64,000 bases of DNA from Bradyrhizobium sp. Gha (GCF_900113735.1 NZ_FOQM01000022.1:62001-126000); one strand, 5' to 3'. Shown: positions 51,336-60,604, counted from the stretch's first letter. Translations and numbers: made by a program. The notes: generated by a model not told the origin, from the letters alone.

Positions 51336-53333
51336 ATGTCTCCTGATCTTCTCAAGCTCATCTTCGGCCGTCTCGGCATCGATTCGCTGCCGCTGCACGA
51401 GCCGATCCTGGTCGGCACCTTCGTGATGGTCGCGCTCGGCGGCACCGCGTTGCTCGCCGGCCTCACCTATTTCCGCCTGTGGGGCTATCTGTGGCGCGAG
51501 TGGTTCACCACCGTCGACCACAAGCGCATCGGCATCATGTACATGATCCTCGGTATCGTGATGCTGCTGCGCGGCTTCGCCGACGCGCTGATGATGCGCG
51601 CGCAACAGGCGCTCGCGTTCAACGGCTCCGAAGGGTTCCTCCCGGCCCACCACTACGACCAGGTCTTCACGGCCCATGGCGTGATCATGATCTTCTTCGT
51701 GGCGATGCCGCTGGTGACCGGCCTGATGAACTATGTCGTGCCGCTACAGATCGGCGCGCGCGACGTGTCGTTTCCGTTCCTGAACAATTTCAGCTTCTGG
51801 ATGACGGTCGGCGGCGCCGTACTGGTGATGCTCTCGCTGTTCATTGGCGAGTTCGCCCGCACCGGGTGGCTGGCTTATCCTCCGCTGTCCAATATCGGCT
51901 ACAGTCCTGACGTCGGCGTCGACTATTACATCTGGGCGCTGCAGGTTGCCGGCGTCGGAACGACGTTATCGGGCATCAACCTGATCTGCACCATCGTCAA
52001 GCTCCGCTGCCCCGGCATGACCATGATGCGGATGCCGGTGTTCACCTGGACCTCGCTCTGCACCAACATCCTGATCGTCGCCTCCTTCCCCGTCCTGACC
52101 GTCGTGCTCGCGCTGCTCTCGCTCGATCGCTATGTCGGCACCAACTTCTTCACGAACGATTTCGGCGGCAGCCCGATGATGTACGTGAACCTGATCTGGA
52201 TCTGGGGCCATCCTGAAGTCTACATCCTGGTGCTCCCCGCCTTCGGCATCTTCTCGGAAGTCACCTCGACCTTCTCCGGCAAGCGGCTGTTCGGCTACAC
52301 CTCGATGGTCTACGCCACCGTCGTCATCACCATCCTGTCGTACCTGGTCTGGCTGCACCACTTCTTCACGATGGGTTCGGGCGCCAGCGTCAACTCGTTC
52401 TTCGGCATCACCACGATGATCATCTCGATCCCGACGGGCGCGAAGATGTTCAACTGGCTGTTCACGATGTATCGCGGCCGTATCCGCTACGAGCTGCCGA
52501 TGCTGTGGACCATCGCCTTCATGCTGACCTTCGTGCTTGGCGGCATGACCGGCGTGCTGCTCGCGGTGCCGCCGGCCGATTTCGTCCTGCACAACAGCCT
52601 GTTCCTGATCGCGCACTTCCACAACGTGATCATCGGGGGCGTGGTGTTCGGCGCATTCGCCGGCATCAACTACTGGTTCCCGAAGGCATTCGGCTTCAGG
52701 CTCGATCCGTTCTGGGGCAAGCTGTCGTTCTGGTTCTGGGTCACCGGCTTCTACATGGCCTTCATGCCGCTCTACGTGCTCGGCCTGATGGGCGTGACCC
52801 GGCGGCTCCGCGTGTTCGACGATCCTTCGCTCCAGATCTGGTTCGTCATCGCCGCGATCGGCGCCGGCCTCGTCGCGCTCGGCATCGGGTGCATGCTGAT
52901 GCAGTTCGCGGTCTCCTTCCTCAAGCGCGAGCAGCTCAAGGACGTCACCGGCGATCCCTGGGATGCGCGCACGCTGGAATGGGCGACCTCCTCGCCGCCG
53001 CCGGACTACAACTTCGCCTTCACCCCCGTCGTTCACGACAATGACGCGTGGTGGGACATGAAGAAGCGCGGCTACCAGCGTCCGCTGATCGGATTCAAGT
53101 CGATCCATATGCCCAGCAGCACCGGCACCGGCATCATTCTCGCCGGGTTCGCGACCGCAATGGGATTCGGCCTGATCTGGTACATCTGGTGGCTGTCGGC
53201 TGCGAGCTTCATCGCGATGCTCGCCGTCGGGATCGGCCACACGTTCAACTATCACCGCGACTTCGACATTCCGGCCGACGACGTCATCCGGACCGAGGAC
53301 GCGCGCACAAAACTGCTCGCCGGAGCCAAGTAA
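51336..53333 (+). CDS. cyoB: cytochrome bo3 ubiquinol oxidase subunit I
   Basis: 665 residues. Heme and copper ligands are all present: HGVIMIFF (low-spin heme), WGHPEVYILVLPAFG (CuB His with the cross-linked Tyr), LHHFF (two CuB histidines) and AHFHNVIIGG (both heme histidines). It reduces oxygen to water and pumps protons through the inner membrane. The start is 11 bases after cyoA. Length and motifs match the family. Confidence 0.97.
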   Translation: MSPDLLKLIFGRLGIDSLPLHEPILVGTFVMVALGGTALLAGLTYFRLWGYLWREWFTTVDHKRIGIMYMILGIVMLLRGFADALMMRAQQALAFNGSEGFLPAHHYDQVFTAHGVIMIFFVAMPLVTGLMNYVVPLQIGARDVSFPFLNNFSFWMTVGGAVLVMLSLFIGEFARTGWLAYPPLSNIGYSPDVGVDYYIWALQVAGVGTTLSGINLICTIVKLRCPGMTMMRMPVFTWTSLCTNILIVASFPVLTVVLALLSLDRYVGTNFFTNDFGGSPMMYVNLIWIWGHPEVYILVLPAFGIFSEVTSTFSGKRLFGYTSMVYATVVITILSYLVWLHHFFTMGSGASVNSFFGITTMIISIPTGAKMFNWLFTMYRGRIRYELPMLWTIAFMLTFVLGGMTGVLLAVPPADFVLHNSLFLIAHFHNVIIGGVVFGAFAGINYWFPKAFGFRLDPFWGKLSFWFWVTGFYMAFMPLYVLGLMGVTRRLRVFDDPSLQIWFVIAAIGAGLVALGIGCMLMQFAVSFLKREQLKDVTGDPWDARTLEWATSSPPPDYNFAFTPVVHDNDAWWDMKKRGYQRPLIGFKSIHMPSSTGTGIILAGFATAMGFGLIWYIWWLSAASFIAMLAVGIGHTFNYHRDFDIPADDVIRTEDARTKLLAGAK

Positions 53334-53963
53334 ATGACCATTGCCGTCAATCCCTCGCAAACCGGCGAGCCGGTCTTCTACGTCGCCGACGAACATCCGC
53401 ATCCGGAAGGCTACAGCACCTCGCTCGGCTTCTGGATCTATCTGATGAGCGATTGCCTCATCTTCGCGATGCTGTTCGCCGCCTTCGGCGTGCTCGGCGC
53501 CAACTACGCCGCCGGGCCCGCGCCGAAGGATCTGTTCGACCTCGATCTGGTCGCGGTGAACACCTCGATGCTGCTGCTGTCGTCGATCACCTACGGTTTT
53601 GCCATGCTGACGATGCAGCAGAACAAGATCGCACAGACGCAGATGTGGCTATTGATCACTGGCCTGTTCGGCGCCGCCTTCATCGGCATCGAACTGACCG
53701 AGTTCGCCCACATGATCCATGAGGGCGCCACGCCGCAGCGCAGCGCCTTCCTGTCCGCTTTCTTCACCCTGGTCGGCACCCACGGCCTGCACGTCTCCTG
53801 CGGCCTGATCTGGCTGGTCACCCTGATGGTGCAGGTCTGGCGCTTCGGCCTGATCGAGGCCAACCGCCGTCGCCTGATGTGCCTGTCGATGTTCTGGCAC
53901 TTCCTCGACGTGGTCTGGATCGGCGTCTTCACCTTCGTCTATCTTCTGGGAGTTCTGCGATGA
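53334..53963 (+). CDS. cyoC: cytochrome bo3 ubiquinol oxidase subunit III
   Basis: 209 residues with five helices. LGFWIYLMSDCLIFAMLF and HGLHVSCGLIWLVTLMVQVW are typical of CyoC. Starts directly after cyoB's stop and overlaps cyoD by four bases (ATGA). Stabilises the core oxidase. Confidence 0.96.
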   Translation: MTIAVNPSQTGEPVFYVADEHPHPEGYSTSLGFWIYLMSDCLIFAMLFAAFGVLGANYAAGPAPKDLFDLDLVAVNTSMLLLSSITYGFAMLTMQQNKIAQTQMWLLITGLFGAAFIGIELTEFAHMIHEGATPQRSAFLSAFFTLVGTHGLHVSCGLIWLVTLMVQVWRFGLIEANRRRLMCLSMFWHFLDVVWIGVFTFVYLLGVLR

Positions 53964-54340
53964 GCACCGATACCCACGCAGCCGGCGCGCACGACCATCA
54001 CCATGGCGAGGGCCACGCTCACAGCACGTTCTCGGGCTACATGCTCGGCTTCGTGCTCTCGGTGGCGCTCACCGCGATCCCGTTCTGGCTGGTCATGAGC
54101 GGCGCGTTGCCGAGCAAGCAGATCACCGCGCTGGTCATCATGGCCTTCGCGGTCGTTCAGATCGTCGTGCACATGATCTACTTCCTGCACATGAGCCCGA
54201 AATCCGAGAACGGCTGGAGCATGATGGCCTTGATCTTCACCATCGTCATGGTGGTGATCGCGCTGTCAGGTTCGCTGTGGGTGATGAACCACCTCAACAG
54301 CAACATGATGCCGATTCACGAGATGACGGGAATGAAGTGA
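53960..54340 (+). CDS. cyoD: cytochrome bo3 ubiquinol oxidase subunit IV
   Basis: 126 residues: a histidine-rich N-terminus (AHDHHHGEGHAH) and three helices ending LSGSLWVMNHLNSNM. The His-rich tail could bind copper or other metals, an inference. The start overlaps cyoC by four bases, and its stop overlaps the SURF1 start (GTGA), so the genes are translationally coupled. cyoE, the heme O synthase gene, does not follow. Confidence 0.94.
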   Translation: MSTDTHAAGAHDHHHGEGHAHSTFSGYMLGFVLSVALTAIPFWLVMSGALPSKQITALVIMAFAVVQIVVHMIYFLHMSPKSENGWSMMALIFTIVMVVIALSGSLWVMNHLNSNMMPIHEMTGMK

Positions 54341-55197
54341 GCGATCTCGTGAACCCCGGGGATAGCGAACCGCCCAATCCCTCAGGGGCTGCGCGTCCAT
54401 CCCTGTGGCTCACGATTTTCTCGCTTGCGGCCGTCGCTGTTCTGATCGGCCTCGGCGTCTGGCAGGTCGAGCGTCGCGCCTGGAAGCTGGCGCTGATCGA
54501 CCGGGTCGAGCAGCGCGTTCACGCACCGGCGCAGCCGATCCCCCCGAGGGCATCGTGGCCGACGATCACTGCTGCCAGTGACGAATACCGGCATGTCCGC
54601 GTCTCCGGCCGGTTCCTGCACGACCGCGAGACGCTGGTGCAGGCCGTCACCGAAGAAGGTCCCGGCTATTGGGTGCTGACGCCGCTTCAGCGCCCCGACG
54701 GCACCTCTATTCTGATCAACCGCGGCTTCGTGCCACCAGAGCGGCGCGACCCATCGACACGCCCGGACGGCAATCCGGACGGCCAGGTCGAGATTACCGG
54801 CCTGTTGCGCATCACCGAGCCGAAGGGCGGTTTCCTCAGGGACAACGTGCCCCAGCACAACCGCTGGTATTCGCGGGATGTCGCCGCGATCGCGGCCGCA
54901 CGCGACCTTCAGAACGCCGCGCCCTTCTTCGTCGACGCCGATGCCGGATCCCAATCCGGCGGCGGTCCGATCGGCGGATTGACCGTGGTCCGCTTTCCCA
55001 ATAACCACCTGATCTACGCGCTGACGTGGTTTGCCCTAGCTTTCATGCTTGCCGGCAGACTGATCGTCACATTCCGCGGCGGGCTGTTCCGCCGCAAGAA
55101 AGCCTCGAACGGCTTCGTCCACGAACCCCCCGGCGGCTCCGATGCCTCCGCCCGCAGGACGGGATCAGATGCTGGAACGATCGTCGAACCGACCTGA
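54337..55197 (+). CDS. SURF1 family oxidase assembly protein
   Basis: 286 residues. Two helices flank a periplasmic domain: SLAAVAVLIGLGVWQVERRAWK at the start with the GxWQ SURF1 signature, INRGFVPPERRD in the middle, and NNHLIYALTWFALAFML at the end. SURF1 helps insert heme into heme-copper oxidases; here in a quinol oxidase operon. The start is a GTG overlapping the cyoD stop. Confidence 0.92.
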   Translation: MSDLVNPGDSEPPNPSGAARPSLWLTIFSLAAVAVLIGLGVWQVERRAWKLALIDRVEQRVHAPAQPIPPRASWPTITAASDEYRHVRVSGRFLHDRETLVQAVTEEGPGYWVLTPLQRPDGTSILINRGFVPPERRDPSTRPDGNPDGQVEITGLLRITEPKGGFLRDNVPQHNRWYSRDVAAIAAARDLQNAAPFFVDADAGSQSGGGPIGGLTVVRFPNNHLIYALTWFALAFMLAGRLIVTFRGGLFRRKKASNGFVHEPPGGSDASARRTGSDAGTIVEPT

Positions 55198-56554
55198 CGA
55201 CGGGAATACCTACGGCGAGCAGGCCGTCACGCTGCAATCGCAGGCGGACGCGCGCAGCGAGCTGATCGGCGCGGCCCCCACCGACGACGAGACCAATCGC
55301 AAGAACATGGCGCTGCTGATCCAGCTGCGCTGGACCGCAGTGGTCGGCCAGATCGTGACCATCGGCGGCGTGCATTTCTGGCTGGGCATTCCGCTACCCC
55401 TGACCCGGATGGGCGCGGTGATCGGCGCGCTGGTGCTGCTCAACGTCTCGAGCCTGGTCTGGGTGCGCCATCGCGCCGCCATCACCAACAACGAGCTACT
55501 GGTCGCGTTGATGCTGGATGTCGCCGCGCTGACCGCGCAGCTTTACCTGAGCGGCGGCGCCACCAATCCGTTCACCTCGCTGTTCCTGCTCCAGGTCACC
55601 CTCGGCGCGGTGCTGCTCGATGCCCGATCGACCTGGTCGCTGGTGGCGCTGACCTGCGCGAGCTTCGTGTGGCTGACGATCGCCTATCGGCCGCTCGATC
55701 TGCCGCCGAACCCACTGAGCGAGACCTACACCCTCACCGTGACCGGCATGCTGCTGGGCTTCGTTCTCAACGCCGTGCTGCTGGTCGTGTTCGTCACCCG
55801 CATCAACCGGAACCTTCGCGAACGCGACGCGCATCTGGCTGCGCTGCGCCAGCATGCTGCCGAGCAGGACCACATCGTCCGCATGGGCCTGCTTGCCTCC
55901 GGCGCGGCGCACGAACTCGGCACGCCGCTCGCCTCGCTCTCCGTCATCCTCAGCGACTGGCGGCGCATGCCCGATCTTGCCGCCGATCAGGAGCTCGCCG
56001 AAGACCTCACGGAGATGGAAACGTCGCTGCAACGCTGCAAGACCATCGTGACGGGCATTCTGGTGTCGGCGGGCGAGGCTCGCGGTGAAGGATCGTCGCC
56101 GACGACGGTGGCCGCCTTCGTCACCGCGCTGGTTGAGGAATGGCGCGATGCGCGTTCGGCGCAGACGCTTTATTTCGTCAACACCTTTGGCGAGGACGTC
56201 GCGATCGTCTCCGACATCGCGCTGAAGCAGGTGATCTTCAACGTCCTCGATAACGCCTACGAAGTCTCTCGCGAGTGGGTGGAGTTGCTCGCCGAACGCG
56301 AGGGTGACAATCTGGTGCTCTCGATCAGCGACCGCGGGCCGGGCTTTGCGCCGGAAATGCTGGCGCAGCTCGGAAAGCCCTATCAGTCGAGCAAAGGCCG
56401 CGCCGGCGGCGGCCTCGGCCTGTTCCTGGTTGTGAACGTCGTGCGCAAGCTCGGGGGCAGCGTGACCGCCGAGAACCACAGGAAGCGCGGCGCCACCGTC
56501 CGCCTGACCTTGCCGCTCGCCACACTTGCGATCGGAGGCAGCTTTGACGCCTGA
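55169..56554 (+). CDS. RegB/PrrB/ActS-like redox sensor histidine kinase
   Basis: 461 residues. Six helices in the N-terminal half contain GGATNPF, the conserved GGxxNPF quinone-sensing motif of RegB. The H-box is AAHELGTPLASLS with phospho-His; a cysteine in LQRCKTIV sits where RegB's redox cysteine lies. N-box VIFNVLDNAYEVS, G boxes SDRGPGFA and GGGLGLFLV follow. Known relatives sense quinone redox state. It overlaps SURF1 by 29 bases; the ATG at 55169 is preferred over 55142. Confidence 0.9.
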   Translation: MLERSSNRPDDGNTYGEQAVTLQSQADARSELIGAAPTDDETNRKNMALLIQLRWTAVVGQIVTIGGVHFWLGIPLPLTRMGAVIGALVLLNVSSLVWVRHRAAITNNELLVALMLDVAALTAQLYLSGGATNPFTSLFLLQVTLGAVLLDARSTWSLVALTCASFVWLTIAYRPLDLPPNPLSETYTLTVTGMLLGFVLNAVLLVVFVTRINRNLRERDAHLAALRQHAAEQDHIVRMGLLASGAAHELGTPLASLSVILSDWRRMPDLAADQELAEDLTEMETSLQRCKTIVTGILVSAGEARGEGSSPTTVAAFVTALVEEWRDARSAQTLYFVNTFGEDVAIVSDIALKQVIFNVLDNAYEVSREWVELLAEREGDNLVLSISDRGPGFAPEMLAQLGKPYQSSKGRAGGGLGLFLVVNVVRKLGGSVTAENHRKRGATVRLTLPLATLAIGGSFDA

Positions 56555-57077
56555 CCGCTCGCTCATCGTCGTCGAGGACGACGAAGGCTTTGCGCGCACG
56601 CTGAAACGTTCGTTCGAGCGGCGCGGCTACGAGGTCGTGCTCGCCGCCTCGATCGAGGACGTCCGCAAAGTCCTGGAGGACCGATCCTTCGGCTACGCCG
56701 TGGTCGACCTCAAGCTCGGCGGCGCCTCGGGGCTTGCCTGTGTCGAGCTGCTCCACACCCACGACGAGGAGATGCTGATCGTGGTGCTGACAGGCTTCGC
56801 CAGCATCTCGACCGCCGTCGAGGCCATCAAGCTGGGCGCCTGCCACTATCTCGCAAAACCTTCCAATACCGACGACATCGAAGCCGCCTTCACCAAGGCC
56901 GAAGGTAATGCCGAGGTCGCGCTGGACGTGCGGCCGACCTCCATCAAGACGCTCGAATGGGAGCGTATCCACCAGACGCTGATCGAGACGGATTTCAACA
57001 TCTCGGAAGCGGCCAGGCGGCTAGGCATGCACCGGCGCACGCTGGCGAGGAAGCTCGAGAAGCGCCCTGTGAAGTAG
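56544..57077 (+). CDS. RegA/PrrA/ActR-like response regulator
   Basis: 177 residues. Receiver domain: acidic pocket VVEDDEGFA, phospho-acceptor VVDLKLGG, Thr in VVLTGFAS and Lys in YLAKPS. The C-terminus is a Fis-type helix-turn-helix (NISEAARRLGMHRRTLARKL), the RegA signature. A TTG start at 56544 has GGAGG five bases ahead and overlaps the kinase end. It is the likely partner of that kinase and a candidate regulator of the cyo operon. Confidence 0.92.
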   Translation: MTPDRSLIVVEDDEGFARTLKRSFERRGYEVVLAASIEDVRKVLEDRSFGYAVVDLKLGGASGLACVELLHTHDEEMLIVVLTGFASISTAVEAIKLGACHYLAKPSNTDDIEAAFTKAEGNAEVALDVRPTSIKTLEWERIHQTLIETDFNISEAARRLGMHRRTLARKLEKRPVK

Positions 57078-57207
57078 GCAATGCTTGCGAGGGTCGAAAT
57101 GCCCCGCGCGGCTACTGACCTCGCAGCCAGCCGCCGTTAAGCTGCCCCGGGGTGGCCGCGGCTCATTGGATCGCTGTGCGTCAAGAGCCCCAGCGAGGAG
57201 ACTCCCC

Positions 57208-58605
57208 GTGACAACGCTCATCGATCGGTTCTACCGGCCTGCCGCGCTTTTGCCCGCCCGCAGCCAGCGGGACAGCGAAACCGTTCAATTTGCAAAGGCG
57301 GCACTCGAGGCTGGCAAAAAAGAGGGCCTGCAGCTGGCCGTCCGGGCGCGCTATATCGCCCTGGCGGTCATCGCTTGCCTGCTGATGGCCATCAACCCGG
57401 CATGGGAGCAGCTCTATTACGTGGCGTTGCTCGGCGTCTTCGCACTGATTGGCTGGGCCCAGGTCAGGGTGGGGCGGGTCGGCGTGTCGCGGGCAGAGCT
57501 GGCACTTTTGTTCTGCGACCTGGCGCTGCTCACAGTCGTCATCGTCGTCCCGAACCCATTCGGCACGACGCACTGGCCGGTGGCCATGCAATACCATTTT
57601 GGCAACTTCATCTACTTCTTCGTGCTGCTCTCGGGCGCCACGCTGGCGTATTCCTGGCGAACCGTGATCGCGGTCGGAACATGGACCTCGGCCCTCTGGG
57701 TGATCGGCATGGCCTGGGTGTGGTGGCAACCCGATCGCGATCCCGCGCTGACCGCCCGCATTGCAGAGGTGGTGGGCAGCGATCACAGGCTATTGGCGCT
57801 GATCTCGCCGAATGCGATCGGATTCGGCATTCGCATCCAGGAAATCGTCGTCTTCGTGATCGTGGCCGTGACGCTGGCGATCGCGGTCAGCCGCAGCAAT
57901 GATTTGCTGATCCGGCATGCCGCAGTGGAACGGGAACGCGGCAATTTGGCGCGCTACTTCTCGCCCAACGTCGTCACGGAATTGTCGAAGCACGACGAGC
58001 CGTTGAAACAGGTGCGCACGCAAGACGTCGCGGTGCTGTTCGTGGACATCGTCGGCTTCACGGCCTTTGCGGATGTACGCGCCCCGGAGGACGTGGTGCG
58101 GACGTTACGCGAATTCCACGGGTTGATGGAGCAGGAGGTTTTCCGGCACGAGGGCACGTTGGACAAATATCTCGGCGACGGATTGATGGCGACATTCGGC
58201 ACGCCCTTCGCAGGCCCGCGTGACGCCGGCAATGCCTTGTGCTGCGCCCAAGCCATGATCGCGGCGGCCGAGGCGTGGAACGCGCGGCGAACGGCGTCCG
58301 GTGAACCGGCGATGCGCGTCAGTTTTGGCCTGCACTACGGGCCGGTGGTGCTCGGTGACATCGGGCACACCTGTCTGGAATTTGCAGTGATCGGCGCGAC
58401 CGTCAATGCAGCAAGCCGTCTCGAAGCGCTGACGCGCACGCTCGACTGCGCGCTGGTGGCAAGCAACGATCTGGTCAGTCGCGCCCGGCTCGAGCTCGGC
58501 AGCACGGCCCAAACGTTTGCACCGCTGATCGCCATGGATCCCCAGGCGATCCGCGGGCTGGAGCGGCCGATCGCCATCTGGGCCCAACCACGCGCGACGT
58601 CGTAG
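57208..58605 (+). CDS. class III adenylate cyclase, membrane-bound
   Basis: 465 residues from a GTG with GAGGAG ahead. Six helices (about residues 50-230) precede a linker and a cyclase domain: metal Asp in LFVDIVGFTAF, Lys and Asp in LDKYLGDGLMATFG (Lys points to ATP), and transition-state Asn and Arg in GATVNAASRLE. It makes cAMP at the cytoplasmic face. The membrane part is similar in layout to the Reg kinase sensor domain. It follows the regulator gene by 130 bases, with its own leader, and may not be in the same operon. Confidence 0.9.
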   Translation: MTTLIDRFYRPAALLPARSQRDSETVQFAKAALEAGKKEGLQLAVRARYIALAVIACLLMAINPAWEQLYYVALLGVFALIGWAQVRVGRVGVSRAELALLFCDLALLTVVIVVPNPFGTTHWPVAMQYHFGNFIYFFVLLSGATLAYSWRTVIAVGTWTSALWVIGMAWVWWQPDRDPALTARIAEVVGSDHRLLALISPNAIGFGIRIQEIVVFVIVAVTLAIAVSRSNDLLIRHAAVERERGNLARYFSPNVVTELSKHDEPLKQVRTQDVAVLFVDIVGFTAFADVRAPEDVVRTLREFHGLMEQEVFRHEGTLDKYLGDGLMATFGTPFAGPRDAGNALCCAQAMIAAAEAWNARRTASGEPAMRVSFGLHYGPVVLGDIGHTCLEFAVIGATVNAASRLEALTRTLDCALVASNDLVSRARLELGSTAQTFAPLIAMDPQAIRGLERPIAIWAQPRATS

Positions 58606-58640
58606 GCGACACGCGAGCCCGCTGGATCACGCGTCCAGAC

Positions 58641-58666
58641 AAAAAGCCCGGCCAACCGGCCGAGCT
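58641..58666 (-). terminator. intrinsic terminator of carD
   Basis: Read on the minus strand, AGCTCGGCC, a GGTT loop and GGCCGGGCT form a 9-bp stem followed by TTTT. It lies 30 bases after the carD stop and is also placed to serve the convergent cyclase transcript. Confidence 0.75.
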
Positions 58667-58695
58667 CTCGATGTGATGCGATCGACGCGGGGCGC

Positions 58696-59508
58696 TTAGG
58701 CGGCTTCGTCGGCAACCGTGGTGTCGTCGCCATCGGTATCGTCGGTATCCGCCTCGCCTTCACCCTCGGCGGCTTCCGCCTTGGCGTTGCGGCGCGGGCT
58801 CTTGGCGAGTTGGGCCTCGATCTCCTTGACCGCTTCGGTTTCGGTCGAGTGCTGCACCACCGCGATCTCTCGCGACAGACGATCGAGCGCCGCTTCATAG
58901 AGCTGACGTTCGCTGTAGGACTGCTCGGGTTGCGACTCGGAGCGGTAGAGGTCGCGCACGACTTCCGCGATCGCGACGATGTCGCCCGAATTGATCTTCG
59001 CTTCGTATTCCTGGGCACGGCGCGACCACATGGTACGCTTGACGCGGGCGCGCCCCTTCAGCGTCTCCAGTGCCTTCTTGACCAGCGCGGGCTCGGACAG
59101 CTTGCGCATGCCGACGTTGGCGACCTTGGCCGTCGGAACGCGCAGCGTCATCTTGTCCTTGATGAAGTTGATGACGAACAGCTCGAGCTTCGCGCCGGCG
59201 ATCTCCTGCTCCTCGATGGCCAGGATCTGGCCGACGCCATGAGCGGGATAGACGACGAATTCATTGGCCTTGAAGCCCTGACGCTGGGTCACGACCTTCT
59301 TTTCCTCGACCTTCGGCGCGGGTGCAGCGGCCTTCACGGCCGGCTTGGTAGCAGCAACGGGGGCCTTGGCAGGGGCGGCAGCAGGAGCCTTCGGAGCAGC
59401 GGGCTTGGCAGCGGGAGCCTTGGTGACGGGAGCCTTGGCAAGAACAGGCTTGGCAGCAGGCTTGGCAACGGTCGCTTTCGCGGCCGGTTTGGCAGTCTTG
59501 TTAGGCAT
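58696..59508 (-). CDS. carD: CarD family transcriptional regulator
   Basis: 270 residues. An N-terminal Ala/Lys/Pro-rich tail of about 70 residues, then the CarD/RNA-polymerase-interacting domain GFKANEFVVYPAHGVGQI, the LPxxK-like TLRVPTAKVANVGMR, and a helical C-terminal domain with WSRRAQEYEAKINSGD; the end is acidic. CarD stabilises the open promoter complex. The start is uncertain: ATG 59508 is used, but in-frame Lys-rich coding continues upstream to a GTG near 59658 (about 50 more residues). Confidence 0.92.
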   Translation of the reverse strand: MPNKTAKPAAKATVAKPAAKPVLAKAPVTKAPAAKPAAPKAPAAAPAKAPVAATKPAVKAAAPAPKVEEKKVVTQRQGFKANEFVVYPAHGVGQILAIEEQEIAGAKLELFVINFIKDKMTLRVPTAKVANVGMRKLSEPALVKKALETLKGRARVKRTMWSRRAQEYEAKINSGDIVAIAEVVRDLYRSESQPEQSYSERQLYEAALDRLSREIAVVQHSTETEAVKEIEAQLAKSPRRNAKAEAAEGEGEADTDDTDGDDTTVADEAA

Positions 59509-59857
59509 TGCGCTTCTTTTGTGCTTCGAGGACTTTGCAGCCGGCGGCGCCTTGGCGGCGGTCCGACCCTTGGATGCGCTACGGCTGGCCGCGGCGACTT
59601 TTTTGGCCTCCTTATGGGAAGCCCTCGCTGAAGTACTCTTTTTACGCGTTTTCTGTGACACAGCCTGCGCGCGGAAACTGCCACGCCCCTGTTCGACATT
59701 TGGTTTCACGGGAACCCAACGGGGCCTACTGGGCTGACGGGGGTTCAGCTTAATGTGCCCAATATAGCACATTTCCCGCAAAAATCAATGATTTAGGGGT
59801 CTTTAGGGCCGGTTTTCGGCGTTGACGACGGTATTAGGGTTAAGTTTGCGCCGGAAT
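59509..59857. other. 349-bp region upstream of carD
   Basis: If CarD begins at 59658 the first 150 bases are coding (SKGRTAAKAPPAAK, SSKHKRSA). The rest, 59659-59857, is AT-richer and holds the carD promoter and the end of the fdxA transcript; no gene or clear terminator is seen. Confidence 0.5.
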
Positions 59858-60196
59858 TTAGTCACCGGAGCCGGGGTTGGGAGAAAAATACTTGTCGAAC
59901 TTACCTTCCTGACCGTCGAATTCCTTCGCGTCTTCGGGTGATTCTTTCTTCTGGGTGATGTTCGGCCAGCTCTTGGCGTACTCGGCGTTGACCTGAAGCC
60001 ACTTTTCCAGGCCCGGTTCCGTATCCGGCTTGATGGCGTCGGCGGGGCATTCCGGCTCGCACACGCCGCAATCGATGCACTCGTCAGGATGGATGACGAG
60101 CATGTTGTCACCCTCGTAGAAACAGTCGACCGGGCAGACCTCGACGCAGTCGGTGTACTTGCACTTGATGCAGTTTTCAGTGACGACGTAAGTCAT
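59858..60196 (-). CDS. fdxA: 7Fe ferredoxin
   Basis: 112 residues. Cys9, Cys17 and Cys50 would bind a 3Fe-4S cluster and Cys21, Cys40, Cys43 and Cys46 the 4Fe-4S cluster (VTENCIKCKYTDCVEVCP and DECIDCGVCEPECP). The C-terminal 50 residues are the acidic extension of the FdxA group. It is a cytoplasmic electron carrier; the FNR at 4759-5532 could reduce it. It lies between carD and the S4 gene, a common order in Bradyrhizobium. Confidence 0.96.
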   Translation of the reverse strand: MTYVVTENCIKCKYTDCVEVCPVDCFYEGDNMLVIHPDECIDCGVCEPECPADAIKPDTEPGLEKWLQVNAEYAKSWPNITQKKESPEDAKEFDGQEGKFDKYFSPNPGSGD

Positions 60197-60328
60197 CCAA
60201 CGCTCCGAAAAGCTCTTTTAAAAGTCGCGGCTTCCGTAGCGCGGATGGCCCCGCGCTGCAAGATCGGGAAGGCGCGATCATGACGGCTTTATGTGCTCGA
60301 TCGACCAAGAAATGAATAACTGGCGCAA

Positions 60329-60604
60329 TTAATTGCGCTCTGCGTCGCCGAGCTCCTCGTAGAGCACACGCGCCGAGGCGGCATCGCCGCGGCGCTCGTT
60401 GAAATTAATCACCTTCAACACGCGCACGGTCCGGTCGAGCGCGACCGTGATGACGTCGCCGACCTTGATCGCATGGCCGGGCGATTTCTCGCGCGTGCCG
60501 TTGATGCGGACGTGTCCTGTTACCACGAGCTCAACCGCGGAGGTTCGCGCCTTCACCACCCGCGCGTGCCACAGCCATTTGTCGAGGCGCTGCCGCTCGG
60601 TCGT
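60329..60604 (-). CDS. S4-domain RNA-binding protein (Hsp15-like), ACG at the start position
   Basis: 91 residues. The S4 domain begins RLDKWLWHARVVKARTSA and continues VVTGHVRINGTREKSPG; Hsp15-like proteins bind stalled 50S-tRNA. The conserved start of the domain lies upstream of the first GTG (60559), which would cut the domain. In frame there is no ATG, GTG or TTG; the expected position (60604) has ACG with AAGGAG seven bases ahead. So either ACG starts translation or one base differs from ATG by mutation or error. The ribosome site is inside the helicase stop region, so the genes are coupled. Confidence 0.8.
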   Translation of the reverse strand, partial: TTERQRLDKWLWHARVVKARTSAVELVVTGHVRINGTREKSPGHAIKVGDVITVALDRTVRVLKVINFNERRGDAASARVLYEELGDAERN

